From an uncultured Flavobacteriaceae bacterium (lineage in GTDB: Bacteria > Bacteroidota > Bacteroidia > Flavobacteriales > Flavobacteriaceae): a DNA stretch of 64,000 bases. Positions 55,142 to 63,413 of the stretch are shown here, in pieces. The notes beneath the pieces are model-generated. The model ran no database searches, was not told the DNA's origin, and worked only from the letters and a program-made list of their open reading frames with translations. A program made the translations under genes and the position numbers. The stretch covers positions 1-64,000 of the forward strand of contig CANLVG010000016.1 in assembly GCA_947494565.1 (NCBI GenBank). The letters run 5' to 3'. The stretch's first letter is position 1. Each line of letters opens with the position of its first letter.

Positions 55142-55721
55142 ATTATATGGACTTGTCCTATCTGGTGGAAAGAGCACCCGAATGGGCACGGATAAGGGAT
55201 TGATCGAATACCATGGAGTGCCGCAGCGTGAGCATTTGTATCAACTGTTGACAAAGGTATGTGAAGAGGCCTTTATGAGCATTCGAACGGAACAGGAAGC
55301 GGAGATACCATCGGAATATCAGACCATTGTGGATTTAGACGAGTATCGTGGGCCGTATAACGGGCTGCTTTCCGCACATAAGAAACATCCCGAAGCCGCC
55401 TGGTTGGTCTTGGCCTGTGACCTACCCTTGATGGATGTAGAGGCTCTGCGGGAATTGATTTCCGAACGAGACCACAGTAAGCAAGCTACGGCTTTTGCAC
55501 TAAGGGAAAACCCGTTACCTGAACCATTGTGCGCCATATGGGAACCACACGCTTTTCAGGATTCTTTGGTTTATTTGGAAAGCGGGGTGGGTACCTGCCC
55601 TAGAAAATTCCTGATCAACCATGATACAAAATTGGTGTTCCCCAAAAACGCAAACGTTTTGTTGAACGCCAATTCGGAAGCGGAATACAAAGAGGCCCTT
55701 GACAAACTTTCCGTAGAATAA
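55125..55721 (+). CDS. mobA: Molybdenum cofactor guanylyltransferase MobA
   Basis: A 198-residue nucleotidyltransferase. The signature LSGGKSTRMGTDKGLIEYHG binds GTP, LACDLPLMD holds the metal-binding Asp, and the end of the fold follows. Start 55125 is used because the family motif begins there. It fits MobA, which makes bis-MGD for the DMSO reductase family. A xanthine-oxidase-type enzyme would normally use the cytosine form, so whether this protein prefers CTP should be checked. A hairpin follows before moeB. Confidence 0.92.
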   Translation: MTSNAKLYGLVLSGGKSTRMGTDKGLIEYHGVPQREHLYQLLTKVCEEAFMSIRTEQEAEIPSEYQTIVDLDEYRGPYNGLLSAHKKHPEAAWLVLACDLPLMDVEALRELISERDHSKQATAFALRENPLPEPLCAIWEPHAFQDSLVYLESGVGTCPRKFLINHDTKLVFPKNANVLLNANSEAEYKEALDKLSVE

Positions 55722-55746
55722 TAGAAAAATCGTTCTAGAGTAAAAT

Positions 55747-55781
55747 GGAAGGCGCTCTGAAAAAGCGCATTCCGGCCTTTT
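55747..55781 (+). terminator. Possible weak terminator between mobA and moeB
   Basis: GGAAGGCGCT and AGCGCATTCC form a 10-position stem with one mismatch (55747-55773), then CCTTTT. It could attenuate read-through from the hydroxylase operon into moeB. Confidence 0.4.
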
Positions 55782-55796
55782 CACTATATTAGACTA

Positions 55797-56864
55797 ATGA
55801 ACCCAAACCGCTACACTCGACAGACCATTCTAAAAGGTTTTGGATCTGAAGGGCAACAAAAACTGGCCGATGCCAAAGTGCTTGTAATCGGAGCAGGAGG
55901 ACTTGGCGTTCCTGTATTGACCTATCTGAATGCCATGGGCGTCGGTAAAATCGGAATTGTAGATAACGATACTGTTTCCATTACCAATTTACATCGGCAA
56001 GTACTCTATGGGCAAGGTGATGTCGGGCAATCTAAAGTAGTTGCCGCGTTGGAGAAGCTCAAAGGGCAAAACTCAGATACCGAGCTGGTCGTATACCATA
56101 CCTTTCTGGAGGTTAAGAACGCTTTGGAAATTATTCAGGCGTACGACATCGTCGTAGATGCCTCGGATAACTTTCCGACCCGTTATTTGGTCAACGATGC
56201 ATGTGTTATGCTCCAAAAACCTTTTGTCTATGGGGCTTTACATGGATACGAAGGGCAGGTTAGCGTCTTTAATCATGCTGGCGGACCCACGTATCGTTGC
56301 CTCTTCCCACGGATGCCCAAAGAAAATGAAGTTCCGAATTGCAACGAGCATGGCGTATTGGGAATTATTCCTGGGATTATTGGAAACCTACAAGCCCTGG
56401 AAACCATCAAGGTGATTACCGGAATAGGGGAGGTGCTTTCGGGAAAACTCCTGATTTTTGATGGTCTACAACAATCTTTTCGGAAAATAAAATTCAAGCT
56501 GCAACCCAAGAGTCTTCAGATACAAAAGCTTCAAGATTATTATGAGTGGAATGACCCTTGTGAAATCATTCCGACCGTCGAAGCGGATGCTATTCAAAAG
56601 TTGTTGGCGGAGGAGGCACAGATTGTGGACGTCCGTACGGATGAAGAATATGAAAACTACCACTTGCCCAATTCGATCCATATTCCTCTTAATGACTTGG
56701 TTGCAAATGAGGGCAGCATTGATTTTTCCCGTCCGGTATATCTCTTATGCCAATCCGGTAAGCGCAGCGAGATGGCTTTACGACAACTTCGTGAAAAGCA
56801 TCCGGAAAGTTCCCTTTTTAGTATTTTAGGAGGACTAAACCAGTACTTGGCTGCATGCTCTTGA
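55797..56864 (+). CDS. moeB: MoeB/ThiF-type adenylyltransferase with rhodanese domain
   Basis: A 355-residue E1-like enzyme that adenylates MoaD. The ATP site is seen in GAGGLGVPVLTYLNAMGVGKI, the strand NLHRQVLYGQGDVGQSK, and the active-site-like VPNCNEHGVLG. The C-terminal rhodanese domain (about 250-355) carries the sulfur-transfer loop CQSGKRS. The zinc site of E. coli MoeB needs two CxxC pairs; here one pair is TYRC and the other PCEI, so two of four Cys are missing. It overlaps the TSUP gene by ten bases. Confidence 0.9.
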   Translation: MNPNRYTRQTILKGFGSEGQQKLADAKVLVIGAGGLGVPVLTYLNAMGVGKIGIVDNDTVSITNLHRQVLYGQGDVGQSKVVAALEKLKGQNSDTELVVYHTFLEVKNALEIIQAYDIVVDASDNFPTRYLVNDACVMLQKPFVYGALHGYEGQVSVFNHAGGPTYRCLFPRMPKENEVPNCNEHGVLGIIPGIIGNLQALETIKVITGIGEVLSGKLLIFDGLQQSFRKIKFKLQPKSLQIQKLQDYYEWNDPCEIIPTVEADAIQKLLAEEAQIVDVRTDEEYENYHLPNSIHIPLNDLVANEGSIDFSRPVYLLCQSGKRSEMALRQLREKHPESSLFSILGGLNQYLAACS

Positions 56865-57634
56865 CCGTTCCCGAACTTTTAATGTTAATGCTGGGCTTTT
56901 TGGTCATAGCGACCTTGTATTCTTCAGTAGGTTTCGGGGGTGGATCCAGTTATTTGGCACTCCTTGCTCTGGTCTTCGTCAGTTTCTTTGCTATTAGAAG
57001 CACCGCTTTGGTCTGTAATCTCATCGTGGTTTCTGGTAGTAGCTACTTGTACTTTAAAAAAGGACATCTCGATTTTAAAAAATTTCTGCCGTTTATTCTG
57101 ACGAGTATTCCCATGGCTTTTTTAGGAGCCCGATTTCGACTTTCTGAAGAGGTGTTTTTTATCCTTCTAGGGAGTGCCCTGATCATCTCCGCTTTGGCGT
57201 TGATCTTTCAGACCGTCAGGCTCAAAAAGTCTGAGGAGGTGAGTGCGCATTACCCTGCTTATGTTACCTATTTGTTGGGTGCGGGAATTGGTCTGTTGTC
57301 GGGATTGGTAGGTATCGGTGGGGGCATTTTTTTGGCGCCGATTCTCAATCATATGAAATGGGACAAGTCCATCAAGATTGCGGCCCTCGCTAGTTTTTTT
57401 ATCCTAGTGAACTCCGTATCGGGTATTGGGGGCTTGTTGACAAATGGCACTTTTGAATTACCTTGGATTGAAGCGGTTGGTCTTATGGTCGCTGTGGGGA
57501 TCGGTGGTCAGATAGGTATTCGCTTAAGTTTAAGTAAGCTGACGGGCAAGGGTATTAAAATCGTAACCGCCATTCTTGTTTTGACGGTGGGCATACGCGT
57601 ATTGCTCGTAAACGGACTGCAACTTCAGTTTTAA
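56855..57634 (+). CDS. TSUP (TauE/SafE) anion transporter
   Basis: A 259-residue membrane protein with about eight helices and two TauE repeats, each with a glycine-rich turn (GFGGGSSYLALLALVF; GLVGIGGGIFLAPIL). The family exports or imports sulfite, sulfoacetate and related anions. Its ten-base overlap with moeB ties it to molybdenum cofactor synthesis, and no molybdate ABC transporter is in the window. Movement of sulfite or of an oxyanion such as molybdate is possible; neither is shown. It is tail to tail with the regulator at 57649. Confidence 0.88.
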   Translation: MLLTVPELLMLMLGFLVIATLYSSVGFGGGSSYLALLALVFVSFFAIRSTALVCNLIVVSGSSYLYFKKGHLDFKKFLPFILTSIPMAFLGARFRLSEEVFFILLGSALIISALALIFQTVRLKKSEEVSAHYPAYVTYLLGAGIGLLSGLVGIGGGIFLAPILNHMKWDKSIKIAALASFFILVNSVSGIGGLLTNGTFELPWIEAVGLMVAVGIGGQIGIRLSLSKLTGKGIKIVTAILVLTVGIRVLLVNGLQLQF

Positions 57635-57648
57635 ACCGCTTTCAGTTC

Positions 57649-58917
57649 TCAGAAACCGGTGCTGTATACCACTTCTTTCCCCTTTTTGAATTCCACTTCC
57701 TTTACGGAACCGGCTCCTTCAAAATGTATGGTGATGCCTTTGATTTTTAGTGCTGGGCTCGGCACCTCCATTTGATAGACCAAGTTGTCATTGATCAGAA
57801 CATCAAGTTTTTGGTCTTTTGAAATACATTTTAGATTTACGTATTCGGCGAAGTCGACCCCAAAATCGGAAAGGTCGTTTTTCTTCCCATTGATAAAGTC
57901 TTCAAAGGTCATCAAGGTCAGTTCAGAAGCGCATCCTTTTTTGGATAAGGGAATACCAATGGCACCGCCGTCGTACAAAATGAATATCCGTACGTTTTGA
58001 CAAGCACTACTGCCGAGGTCAAAATTGTTCTTTACGGTAGCTAGCATTTCGAAATCATTGGTGTATAAAGGCCCGAAATCTCGAACTTGATAAAAACTTA
58101 CCACCACAGTTGCTGTTTTGGGCTCCAAATTATAGGAAGTGACCGTTTCATAATCGATTTGCAAGAGGCTGTCGCGATAAAATTCTTCTTCCTCTAGGTA
58201 AATGGGTACCGAATCTCGTTCTATCATTCCCAACCAATCATTTGTGGTGATAAACACATCGTTCTCCCTAACAATTGAATCATCTACCACCAATTTTGAT
58301 TTAAAAAACCCGGGATGGTAGTATATACTGGTAGCGACACTGTCATTCTTGTCGACAATCAGGCGCTTGTTGCGGTCCCAGTCTTGTTGTATTTCCAATT
58401 TGGAACCATTTTGCGCGGCTTTCGCTTGATACTCGAATACTACGGAATTCGGAATCCCCTCACTGACTGGGCGACTGGCAAATTCAAAATCACTCGAATC
58501 GTAAACAGCTGGCTTATTTTGCGCGTTGAAAATGGACTTTCGAAAGAACATTAAAAGTGCCCCCACAGCTAGTAGTGATGCTATCAGGACACCGATTTTG
58601 TTCCGTTTTGTACTGCCAACCATTTTCGGCGGTGTGTATTCCGCTTTATGCGCAGTTACGAAAGTCCTCCAATTATCGTAGCCGGCGAATTCAGAGAGAA
58701 TATCGAGTGTGGCAATACTAGGGTTGGCAACCAATTCCGCCCGCCCCCAGATACGCTTTAGGGTTGTTACGCTCAGTCTTTTGTTGGTATACTCGAAAAT
58801 ACGCTCGCTTAACACTTCAAAATCCTTGTTGCTCCAGGTAGTTCCTTTTCCCCAGCCGAGTTTGGTTTCGATAATCGCTACCAAAGGGTCTTTCATATAT
58901 AAGGTCGATTTGTCCAT
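57649..58917 (-). CDS. Membrane-tethered DNA-binding regulator, second type
   Basis: A 422-residue protein. Residues 1-95 show the Bacteroidota pattern LSVTTLKRIWGRAE...PSIATLDILSEFAGYDNWRTF, which resembles a helix-turn-helix head. A hydrophobic segment follows at about 108-126 (IGVLIASLLAVGALLMFF). The outer part is strand-rich and ends in a jelly-roll-like IKGITIHFEGAGSVKEVEFKKG segment, similar in style to its divergent neighbours. It sits head to head with the secreted jelly-roll gene at 59058 over a 140-bp spacer with a GATTGAA-N8-TTCAATC palindrome. It probably senses an outside ligand and controls that gene. Confidence 0.68.
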   Translation of the reverse strand: MDKSTLYMKDPLVAIIETKLGWGKGTTWSNKDFEVLSERIFEYTNKRLSVTTLKRIWGRAELVANPSIATLDILSEFAGYDNWRTFVTAHKAEYTPPKMVGSTKRNKIGVLIASLLAVGALLMFFRKSIFNAQNKPAVYDSSDFEFASRPVSEGIPNSVVFEYQAKAAQNGSKLEIQQDWDRNKRLIVDKNDSVATSIYYHPGFFKSKLVVDDSIVRENDVFITTNDWLGMIERDSVPIYLEEEEFYRDSLLQIDYETVTSYNLEPKTATVVVSFYQVRDFGPLYTNDFEMLATVKNNFDLGSSACQNVRIFILYDGGAIGIPLSKKGCASELTLMTFEDFINGKKNDLSDFGVDFAEYVNLKCISKDQKLDVLINDNLVYQMEVPSPALKIKGITIHFEGAGSVKEVEFKKGKEVVYSTGF

Positions 58918-58967
58918 AAAAATAAAGCGTGTCTTTGAGGTGGAGGCTTTTGAACAAAATTAAACAA

Positions 58968-58989
58968 GATTGAACAGATTCATTCAATC
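58968..58989. promoter_or_regulatory. Operator candidate GATTGAA-N8-TTCAATC
   Basis: A perfect inverted repeat of seven bases per arm with an eight-base spacer, between the divergent regulator and secreted-protein genes. A smaller TGAA-CAGA-TTCA symmetry overlaps it. Confidence 0.5.
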
Positions 58990-59057
58990 CGAATCGTTTT
59001 GTGCCTTATTAATTTTAACGAAAGTCAATTGTAAATCAAAAAACAAACAGTAGTAAA

Positions 59058-60248
59058 ATGAACAACACGGTAAAAACAGGAATGCTATGGTTCACCATCT
59101 TATTGATGGGGAGTATAACCTATGGACAAAAGAACAAAGGCAAGAAGAACAAGGAAATCCAATTTCCAATGACTGAAAAGCATTGGGGCGCGGTTACGGA
59201 CAATGTGGAATTTTTTAATTACAAATCGGTTCAGGCCGTACGCAGTACCAATGACAACGGATTTGGTATTATGCTTAAGGATTTTGAATTCACCAATGGT
59301 ACGATCGAATTTGATGTGGAATTAAAGGGAATGGGGTTTCCCGGGATCGATTTTCGGGTCGATAAGGATACCTTGAATTCGGAGAAATTCTACATCCGAT
59401 ATTTTGGCACTCCTGATGACTTAAGACGAACAACTTTACAATATGCTGCCGTGTTGGATGGTGTGAACCTCTGGGATCTCACTGACGAATATCAGGCAGC
59501 CGCGCCCATATACGAAGGAAGATGGAATCATGTCAAATTGGTCGTTAACGGAAAGCAGATGAAAATTTATGTGAACGATAATGAACGCGCAGCGTTACAT
59601 ATTCCAGCACTGGAGGGGATTACCCAATCAGGGGCCATTACACTTTCCGGTAACGTGGTCTATGCGAATTTCGTTGTCCGCCCGAACGTGACCGAAGGCT
59701 TGCCCTCTGATGAGGGGTATGATGCGACCTATAGTGATTCAAGATACCTCAGAAATTGGTCCGTGACCGACCCGTTGGACTTTCCGTTCGGTAAGGATAT
59801 GATGCGCGGCATACCGAGAAGTCCTGGGGTGGCTATTGCCTCCGACTTATTTGATAGTACCGCTGTTTGGAAACCGATCAAAGCTGGGCGTAGGGGACTG
59901 GTCAATCTCACCCGTCAGTTTGGGGGTGTCGAACAGGGCGAACGCAAATTGACTTGGCTGAAGACCACCATTACTTCAGAAACCGATCAAGAAAAGAACG
60001 TGGATTTAGGATTCAGTGATGAGGTATGGGTGTTCATCAACGGACAACCGCTACTCACCGACAAAAACTACTACGGTTCACCAGGAATGAAGGAACCAAG
60101 GGGAAGATGTACTATTGATAACACCGCTTTCCGCCTTCCACTGCAAAAAGGAGAGAATGAGATTCTGATCGGTGTCTCAAACTACTTTTTTGGATGGGGA
60201 ATCATTGCGCGTATGGCCGATACCAACGGGTTGAAGTTCGCTCCTTAA
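59058..60248 (+). CDS. Secreted jelly-roll protein, copy 1
   Basis: A 396-residue exported protein (signal ending TYGQ) with a basic linker, then a concanavalin/LamG-like jelly roll at about 38-215 (TIEFDVELKGMGFPGIDFRV, RWNHVKLVVNGKQMKIYVND). A C-terminal galactose-binding-like domain of about 170 residues ends KKGENEILIGVSNYFFGWGIIARM (similar to the next gene). It is the likely target of the divergent regulator. Ligands may be glycans, by analogy to DUF1080/LamG families. No catalytic residues are visible. Confidence 0.78.
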   Translation: MNNTVKTGMLWFTILLMGSITYGQKNKGKKNKEIQFPMTEKHWGAVTDNVEFFNYKSVQAVRSTNDNGFGIMLKDFEFTNGTIEFDVELKGMGFPGIDFRVDKDTLNSEKFYIRYFGTPDDLRRTTLQYAAVLDGVNLWDLTDEYQAAAPIYEGRWNHVKLVVNGKQMKIYVNDNERAALHIPALEGITQSGAITLSGNVVYANFVVRPNVTEGLPSDEGYDATYSDSRYLRNWSVTDPLDFPFGKDMMRGIPRSPGVAIASDLFDSTAVWKPIKAGRRGLVNLTRQFGGVEQGERKLTWLKTTITSETDQEKNVDLGFSDEVWVFINGQPLLTDKNYYGSPGMKEPRGRCTIDNTAFRLPLQKGENEILIGVSNYFFGWGIIARMADTNGLKFAP

Positions 60249-60283
60249 AACTAATGGAATCTATTTCTAAAGACAGTATAAAG

Positions 60284-61645
60284 ATGTATACAATCTTTCT
60301 AAAATTTCTGATTTTGGCCCTTTGTATCGCGCAATTCTCCTGTAAGGAAACTGAAAAGAGAATCGATATCAGTCATGAATTTCCCTTTACTTCGGAACAT
60401 TGGACAGTTGAAAATGCAGATGGAACCGAGGCGGAGATAACTATTAAGGAGTTCAAGGGAAAACCGGGTATTGCATTGAAAGCAAGCCAAATTGCCTATT
60501 TAAAATCCGGTGATTTCAAGAATTTTGAAATGGAATTCTATTGCAACGGGGCCTATCCGGGCCTTGGTTTTAGAATTCAGGATAAGAAAAACTATGAATA
60601 CCTCTACCTTAGAGTTCCTTCTAGTACTAAAAAAGATGCACTGCAATACATTCCAATCTACAAGGGCAGTTTGCCTTGGCAGTTGTATAATTATCCACAA
60701 TATGAGGGAAAGGCCACCTTTCCCTTTCAAACCGTTGGGGCCTTTCCAACGCGTATAGCAGACGAATTGATAGATGGGAAGCTGAACCAAAAGCTTCTTG
60801 ATCAATTCACGGAGCAGGCAATTTCCCTTTCGAGTGAGGCCGAGGTAATCCGTGGTGAGGAGTCATCTGGTTATATTTTCGACCCCCACGACAGCACCGC
60901 ATTGCTTTTTGACAAGGTGAACGAACGAATTGAGTTTTCCGATTTTCGGATTTGGGTTCATATCAAACTCGAAGTAGTGGAAGACGAAATGTCGGTATAT
61001 GTGGAGGATATGGAAACCCCATCCTTCATTGTCACGAATTTAAAGCGCAATACGGCTAGCGGCGGTATTAGTTTGATTAGCGATTTTGGCGAAGTCTACT
61101 TTCGAAAAGTCCAAATTGCTGAACTTGAGGAAGCGAAAGATACGGGAACCAAAGTATCCAGCGTAGCATTATCGAAAAATTACTTGACCCAATGGCAACT
61201 ATCGGAAATGTTCAACAAAGACACCATCAATTTTGTAGCACAACTAGATTCGGTTCTAGTAAACGGCAAATTCAAATCGATAGAAGCTGATGACGATGCG
61301 CTTGTAAATATCAGTCGCTTTTATGATGACATGACAAAAACCGTAGTTTTAAGACATACCCTTGAATCGGATGCGGACAGACAGGTGCGATTGAATTTCG
61401 ACTATGCCGATCATCTCGCTATCTTCCTTAATTCCGAGGTGCTCTTTGATAAGGGTATGGATTTTCAACCGCCCAGCACAAAAGGTATGGAAGGAAGGGT
61501 TTTTGTGGATGACGAAGAGGTATCGCTCAACTTGAAAAAAGGCCAGAATACCCTGTGTTTTATGCTTTCTGCGGACAATCGTCAAAAGTTTAATTGGGGC
61601 GTTATCGCCAAATTGGAAAGCCTAAAGGGTATTACATCAAGGTAA
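60284..61645 (+). CDS. Secreted jelly-roll lipoprotein, copy 2
   Basis: A 453-residue lipoprotein when started at 60284 (lipobox IAQFSC); an ATG at 60254 is also possible and an earlier frame overlaps the previous gene. It parallels copy 1: a jelly roll (LKSGDFKNFEMEFYCNGAY, RIWVHIKLEVVEDEMSVYVED) with an insert of about 90 residues in the middle, then a C-terminal domain ending in LNLKKGQNTLCFMLS and FNWGVIAKLE, matching FFGWGIIARM of copy 1. The pair looks like a duplication that diverged. Stops of this and the next gene abut. Confidence 0.75.
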   Translation: MYTIFLKFLILALCIAQFSCKETEKRIDISHEFPFTSEHWTVENADGTEAEITIKEFKGKPGIALKASQIAYLKSGDFKNFEMEFYCNGAYPGLGFRIQDKKNYEYLYLRVPSSTKKDALQYIPIYKGSLPWQLYNYPQYEGKATFPFQTVGAFPTRIADELIDGKLNQKLLDQFTEQAISLSSEAEVIRGEESSGYIFDPHDSTALLFDKVNERIEFSDFRIWVHIKLEVVEDEMSVYVEDMETPSFIVTNLKRNTASGGISLISDFGEVYFRKVQIAELEEAKDTGTKVSSVALSKNYLTQWQLSEMFNKDTINFVAQLDSVLVNGKFKSIEADDDALVNISRFYDDMTKTVVLRHTLESDADRQVRLNFDYADHLAIFLNSEVLFDKGMDFQPPSTKGMEGRVFVDDEEVSLNLKKGQNTLCFMLSADNRQKFNWGVIAKLESLKGITSR

Positions 61646-62107
61646 TTATGCAGCTTCGCCCTTGCGGACCATGCGAACGCGAAGAAACCGATAAAAATAC
61701 TTGAAGTTGCCGTTGTACCATATTGCGAAGATGAAGGAGATATAAATCAGCCAGTCTGGAATGCTCAGGGCAGTGGCAAAATATGTTTTTAATAGTAAGC
61801 AAGTCAAGGCGACGATCGCAATGCTCAGTGCCACCCAGGTTCTTTTATCTTTTCGATTCAAGAGAATCATGAAGATGATGATGAGACCCATAATGGGTTT
61901 GGTATGTAATAAGATCGGTACTAGGGTGGCATATTCGATATCGAAAAACAGTACCATCGCACTCATATAAGCGGTCATACAGAGCGGACACTTGGGGATG
62001 AGAATTAATAACAGGGTAGAAAAAAAGGACATGGAGCCATTTGCTGCATCCAATTTCTTAGGAGCTCCAATCTTGGTAGCACAGCATCCTGTCTTTACGG
62101 TTTCCAT
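61646..62107 (-). CDS. Small membrane protein with CPLC motif
   Basis: A 153-residue protein with four hydrophobic segments. The first contains LIPKCPLCMTAYMSAMV; the N-terminus has GCCATKIG. It lies nine bases downstream of moeA on the same strand, so it is likely co-transcribed. The CPxC arrangement suggests metal or thiol chemistry and is vaguely similar to MerC-type proteins, but the match is not strong enough to name it. Confidence 0.7.
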   Translation of the reverse strand: METVKTGCCATKIGAPKKLDAANGSMSFFSTLLLILIPKCPLCMTAYMSAMVLFFDIEYATLVPILLHTKPIMGLIIIFMILLNRKDKRTWVALSIAIVALTCLLLKTYFATALSIPDWLIYISFIFAIWYNGNFKYFYRFLRVRMVRKGEAA

Positions 62108-62116
62108 AGTACGGTA

Positions 62117-63334
62117 TTACCATTTTGCTCTATAAGATACAAAAGGATACACCTCATTCGCAAAAAAATGGCTTTTATTTTGCGGTAGTATCAAAAAACC
62201 ATCGGTTTTGACCAGATTGGCAAAATCGCCTGAACCGTTGCCCTTGATCGCTTCGGCTACCAATGAACCATCAGTTCGACTTTCAAGAGTGGCTTCTAGA
62301 AAATACACTAAATCAGGTTTGAATTCCACGTCATTTTTCAGTTTGACGTATAGGATCTCCGGGGTTAGACCTAATGATCTCTGCAACCAAAACCGCAGGT
62401 ACATATAGACACAAACAAATGATGACACCGGATTGCCGGGCAGGGCAAAAATCTTTTTTCGATCTGTAGTGCTTCCAAACCAAAAGGGCTTCCCCGGGCG
62501 TTGCTGAATTTTGTGAAAGTGTTTTTTTACCCGTAGTTCCTCAAGCACATCAGGTAAATAATCGAACTTTCCTTTTGAGACTCCCCCGGTAAAGACCAAA
62601 AGGTCGTACTCGGTCAAGGTCCTTGAGATGACTGTTAGCATTTCGATCTTATCGTCGGCCAAATGATGTAGGTCTGCAGTGATACCCCATTCTTTGAGGG
62701 TCGCTTGAATACCGTAGACATTGGACCTTCGAATCTGATGTAATTCGGGTTGTTCATCCACTGCCACCAATTCATCCCCTGTAGAAAAAATGATGACCCT
62801 TGGCAGTTGTTTCACCGCTAAACTTGCTTTTCCGACAGCTGCCGCGATATTGATTTCGGCACTTGAGAGCCGTTCTCCCTTGTTCACGATTATGGAACCT
62901 TTTGAGATGTCCATGCCCTTGAAATGCACATTTTGCCTGTGCCTCAGGGCATCGAGCTGAATAGTGGCGTTCGTATCCGTAATGGACAGATCTTCATAGC
63001 GAATTACAGTGTCAACACCCTTGGGCATAATCGCTCCGGTCATCACTTCAATGCAATGGGAAGGGTCTTTCAAGGTCTGCTGCGGACTTCCGGCAGCGGC
63101 GGTCGATTCTATCCCAAACGTACGTTGCCCCTTTTCAAAGGCGCTATGTGCGATGGCTATGCCATCCATGGTCACCCGATCAAAGGGCGGAAAGTCACGG
63201 TCGGCTACCAAGTCTTCCGCTAGAAAACATCCAATACACGCACTGAGTTTTAGGTTCTCCGTAGGGAAATTCCCTTGGTGTTCATCTAGTATCGACAGCG
63301 CTTGTTCGTAGGGGATAAAGGTATTTTCTTCCAT
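62117..63334 (-). CDS. moeA: Molybdopterin molybdotransferase MoeA
   Basis: A 405-residue enzyme that inserts molybdate into adenylylated molybdopterin. Motifs: FDRVTMDGIAIA at the start of the substrate domain, VIFSTGDELV, LVFTGGVSKGKFDYL, and ALPGNPVSSFVCVYMYLRFW. Domain order and length are normal. It is upstream of the CPLC membrane protein and 80 bases downstream of moaA, with an inverted repeat between. The other cofactor genes lie on the opposite strand at 53940-56864. Confidence 0.96.
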   Translation of the reverse strand: MEENTFIPYEQALSILDEHQGNFPTENLKLSACIGCFLAEDLVADRDFPPFDRVTMDGIAIAHSAFEKGQRTFGIESTAAAGSPQQTLKDPSHCIEVMTGAIMPKGVDTVIRYEDLSITDTNATIQLDALRHRQNVHFKGMDISKGSIIVNKGERLSSAEINIAAAVGKASLAVKQLPRVIIFSTGDELVAVDEQPELHQIRRSNVYGIQATLKEWGITADLHHLADDKIEMLTVISRTLTEYDLLVFTGGVSKGKFDYLPDVLEELRVKKHFHKIQQRPGKPFWFGSTTDRKKIFALPGNPVSSFVCVYMYLRFWLQRSLGLTPEILYVKLKNDVEFKPDLVYFLEATLESRTDGSLVAEAIKGNGSGDFANLVKTDGFLILPQNKSHFFANEVYPFVSYRAKW

Positions 63335-63345
63335 GGGTCATATTG

Positions 63346-63391
63346 AGCGGAGTCGAACTGCTTTTTGGTATGTCTATTTCTCGACTCCGCT
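63346..63391. repeat. Inverted repeat between moaA and moeA
   Basis: AGCGGAGTCGA (63346-63356) and TCGACTCCGCT (63381-63391) are exact 11-base arms 24 bases apart. The GACTCCGCT core is one I recall as a dispersed palindrome in marine flavobacteria. It could act as a transcript hairpin that weakens read-through from moaA. Confidence 0.65.
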
Positions 63392-63413
63392 GGAAACGAC
63401 AGACATAATTTTA

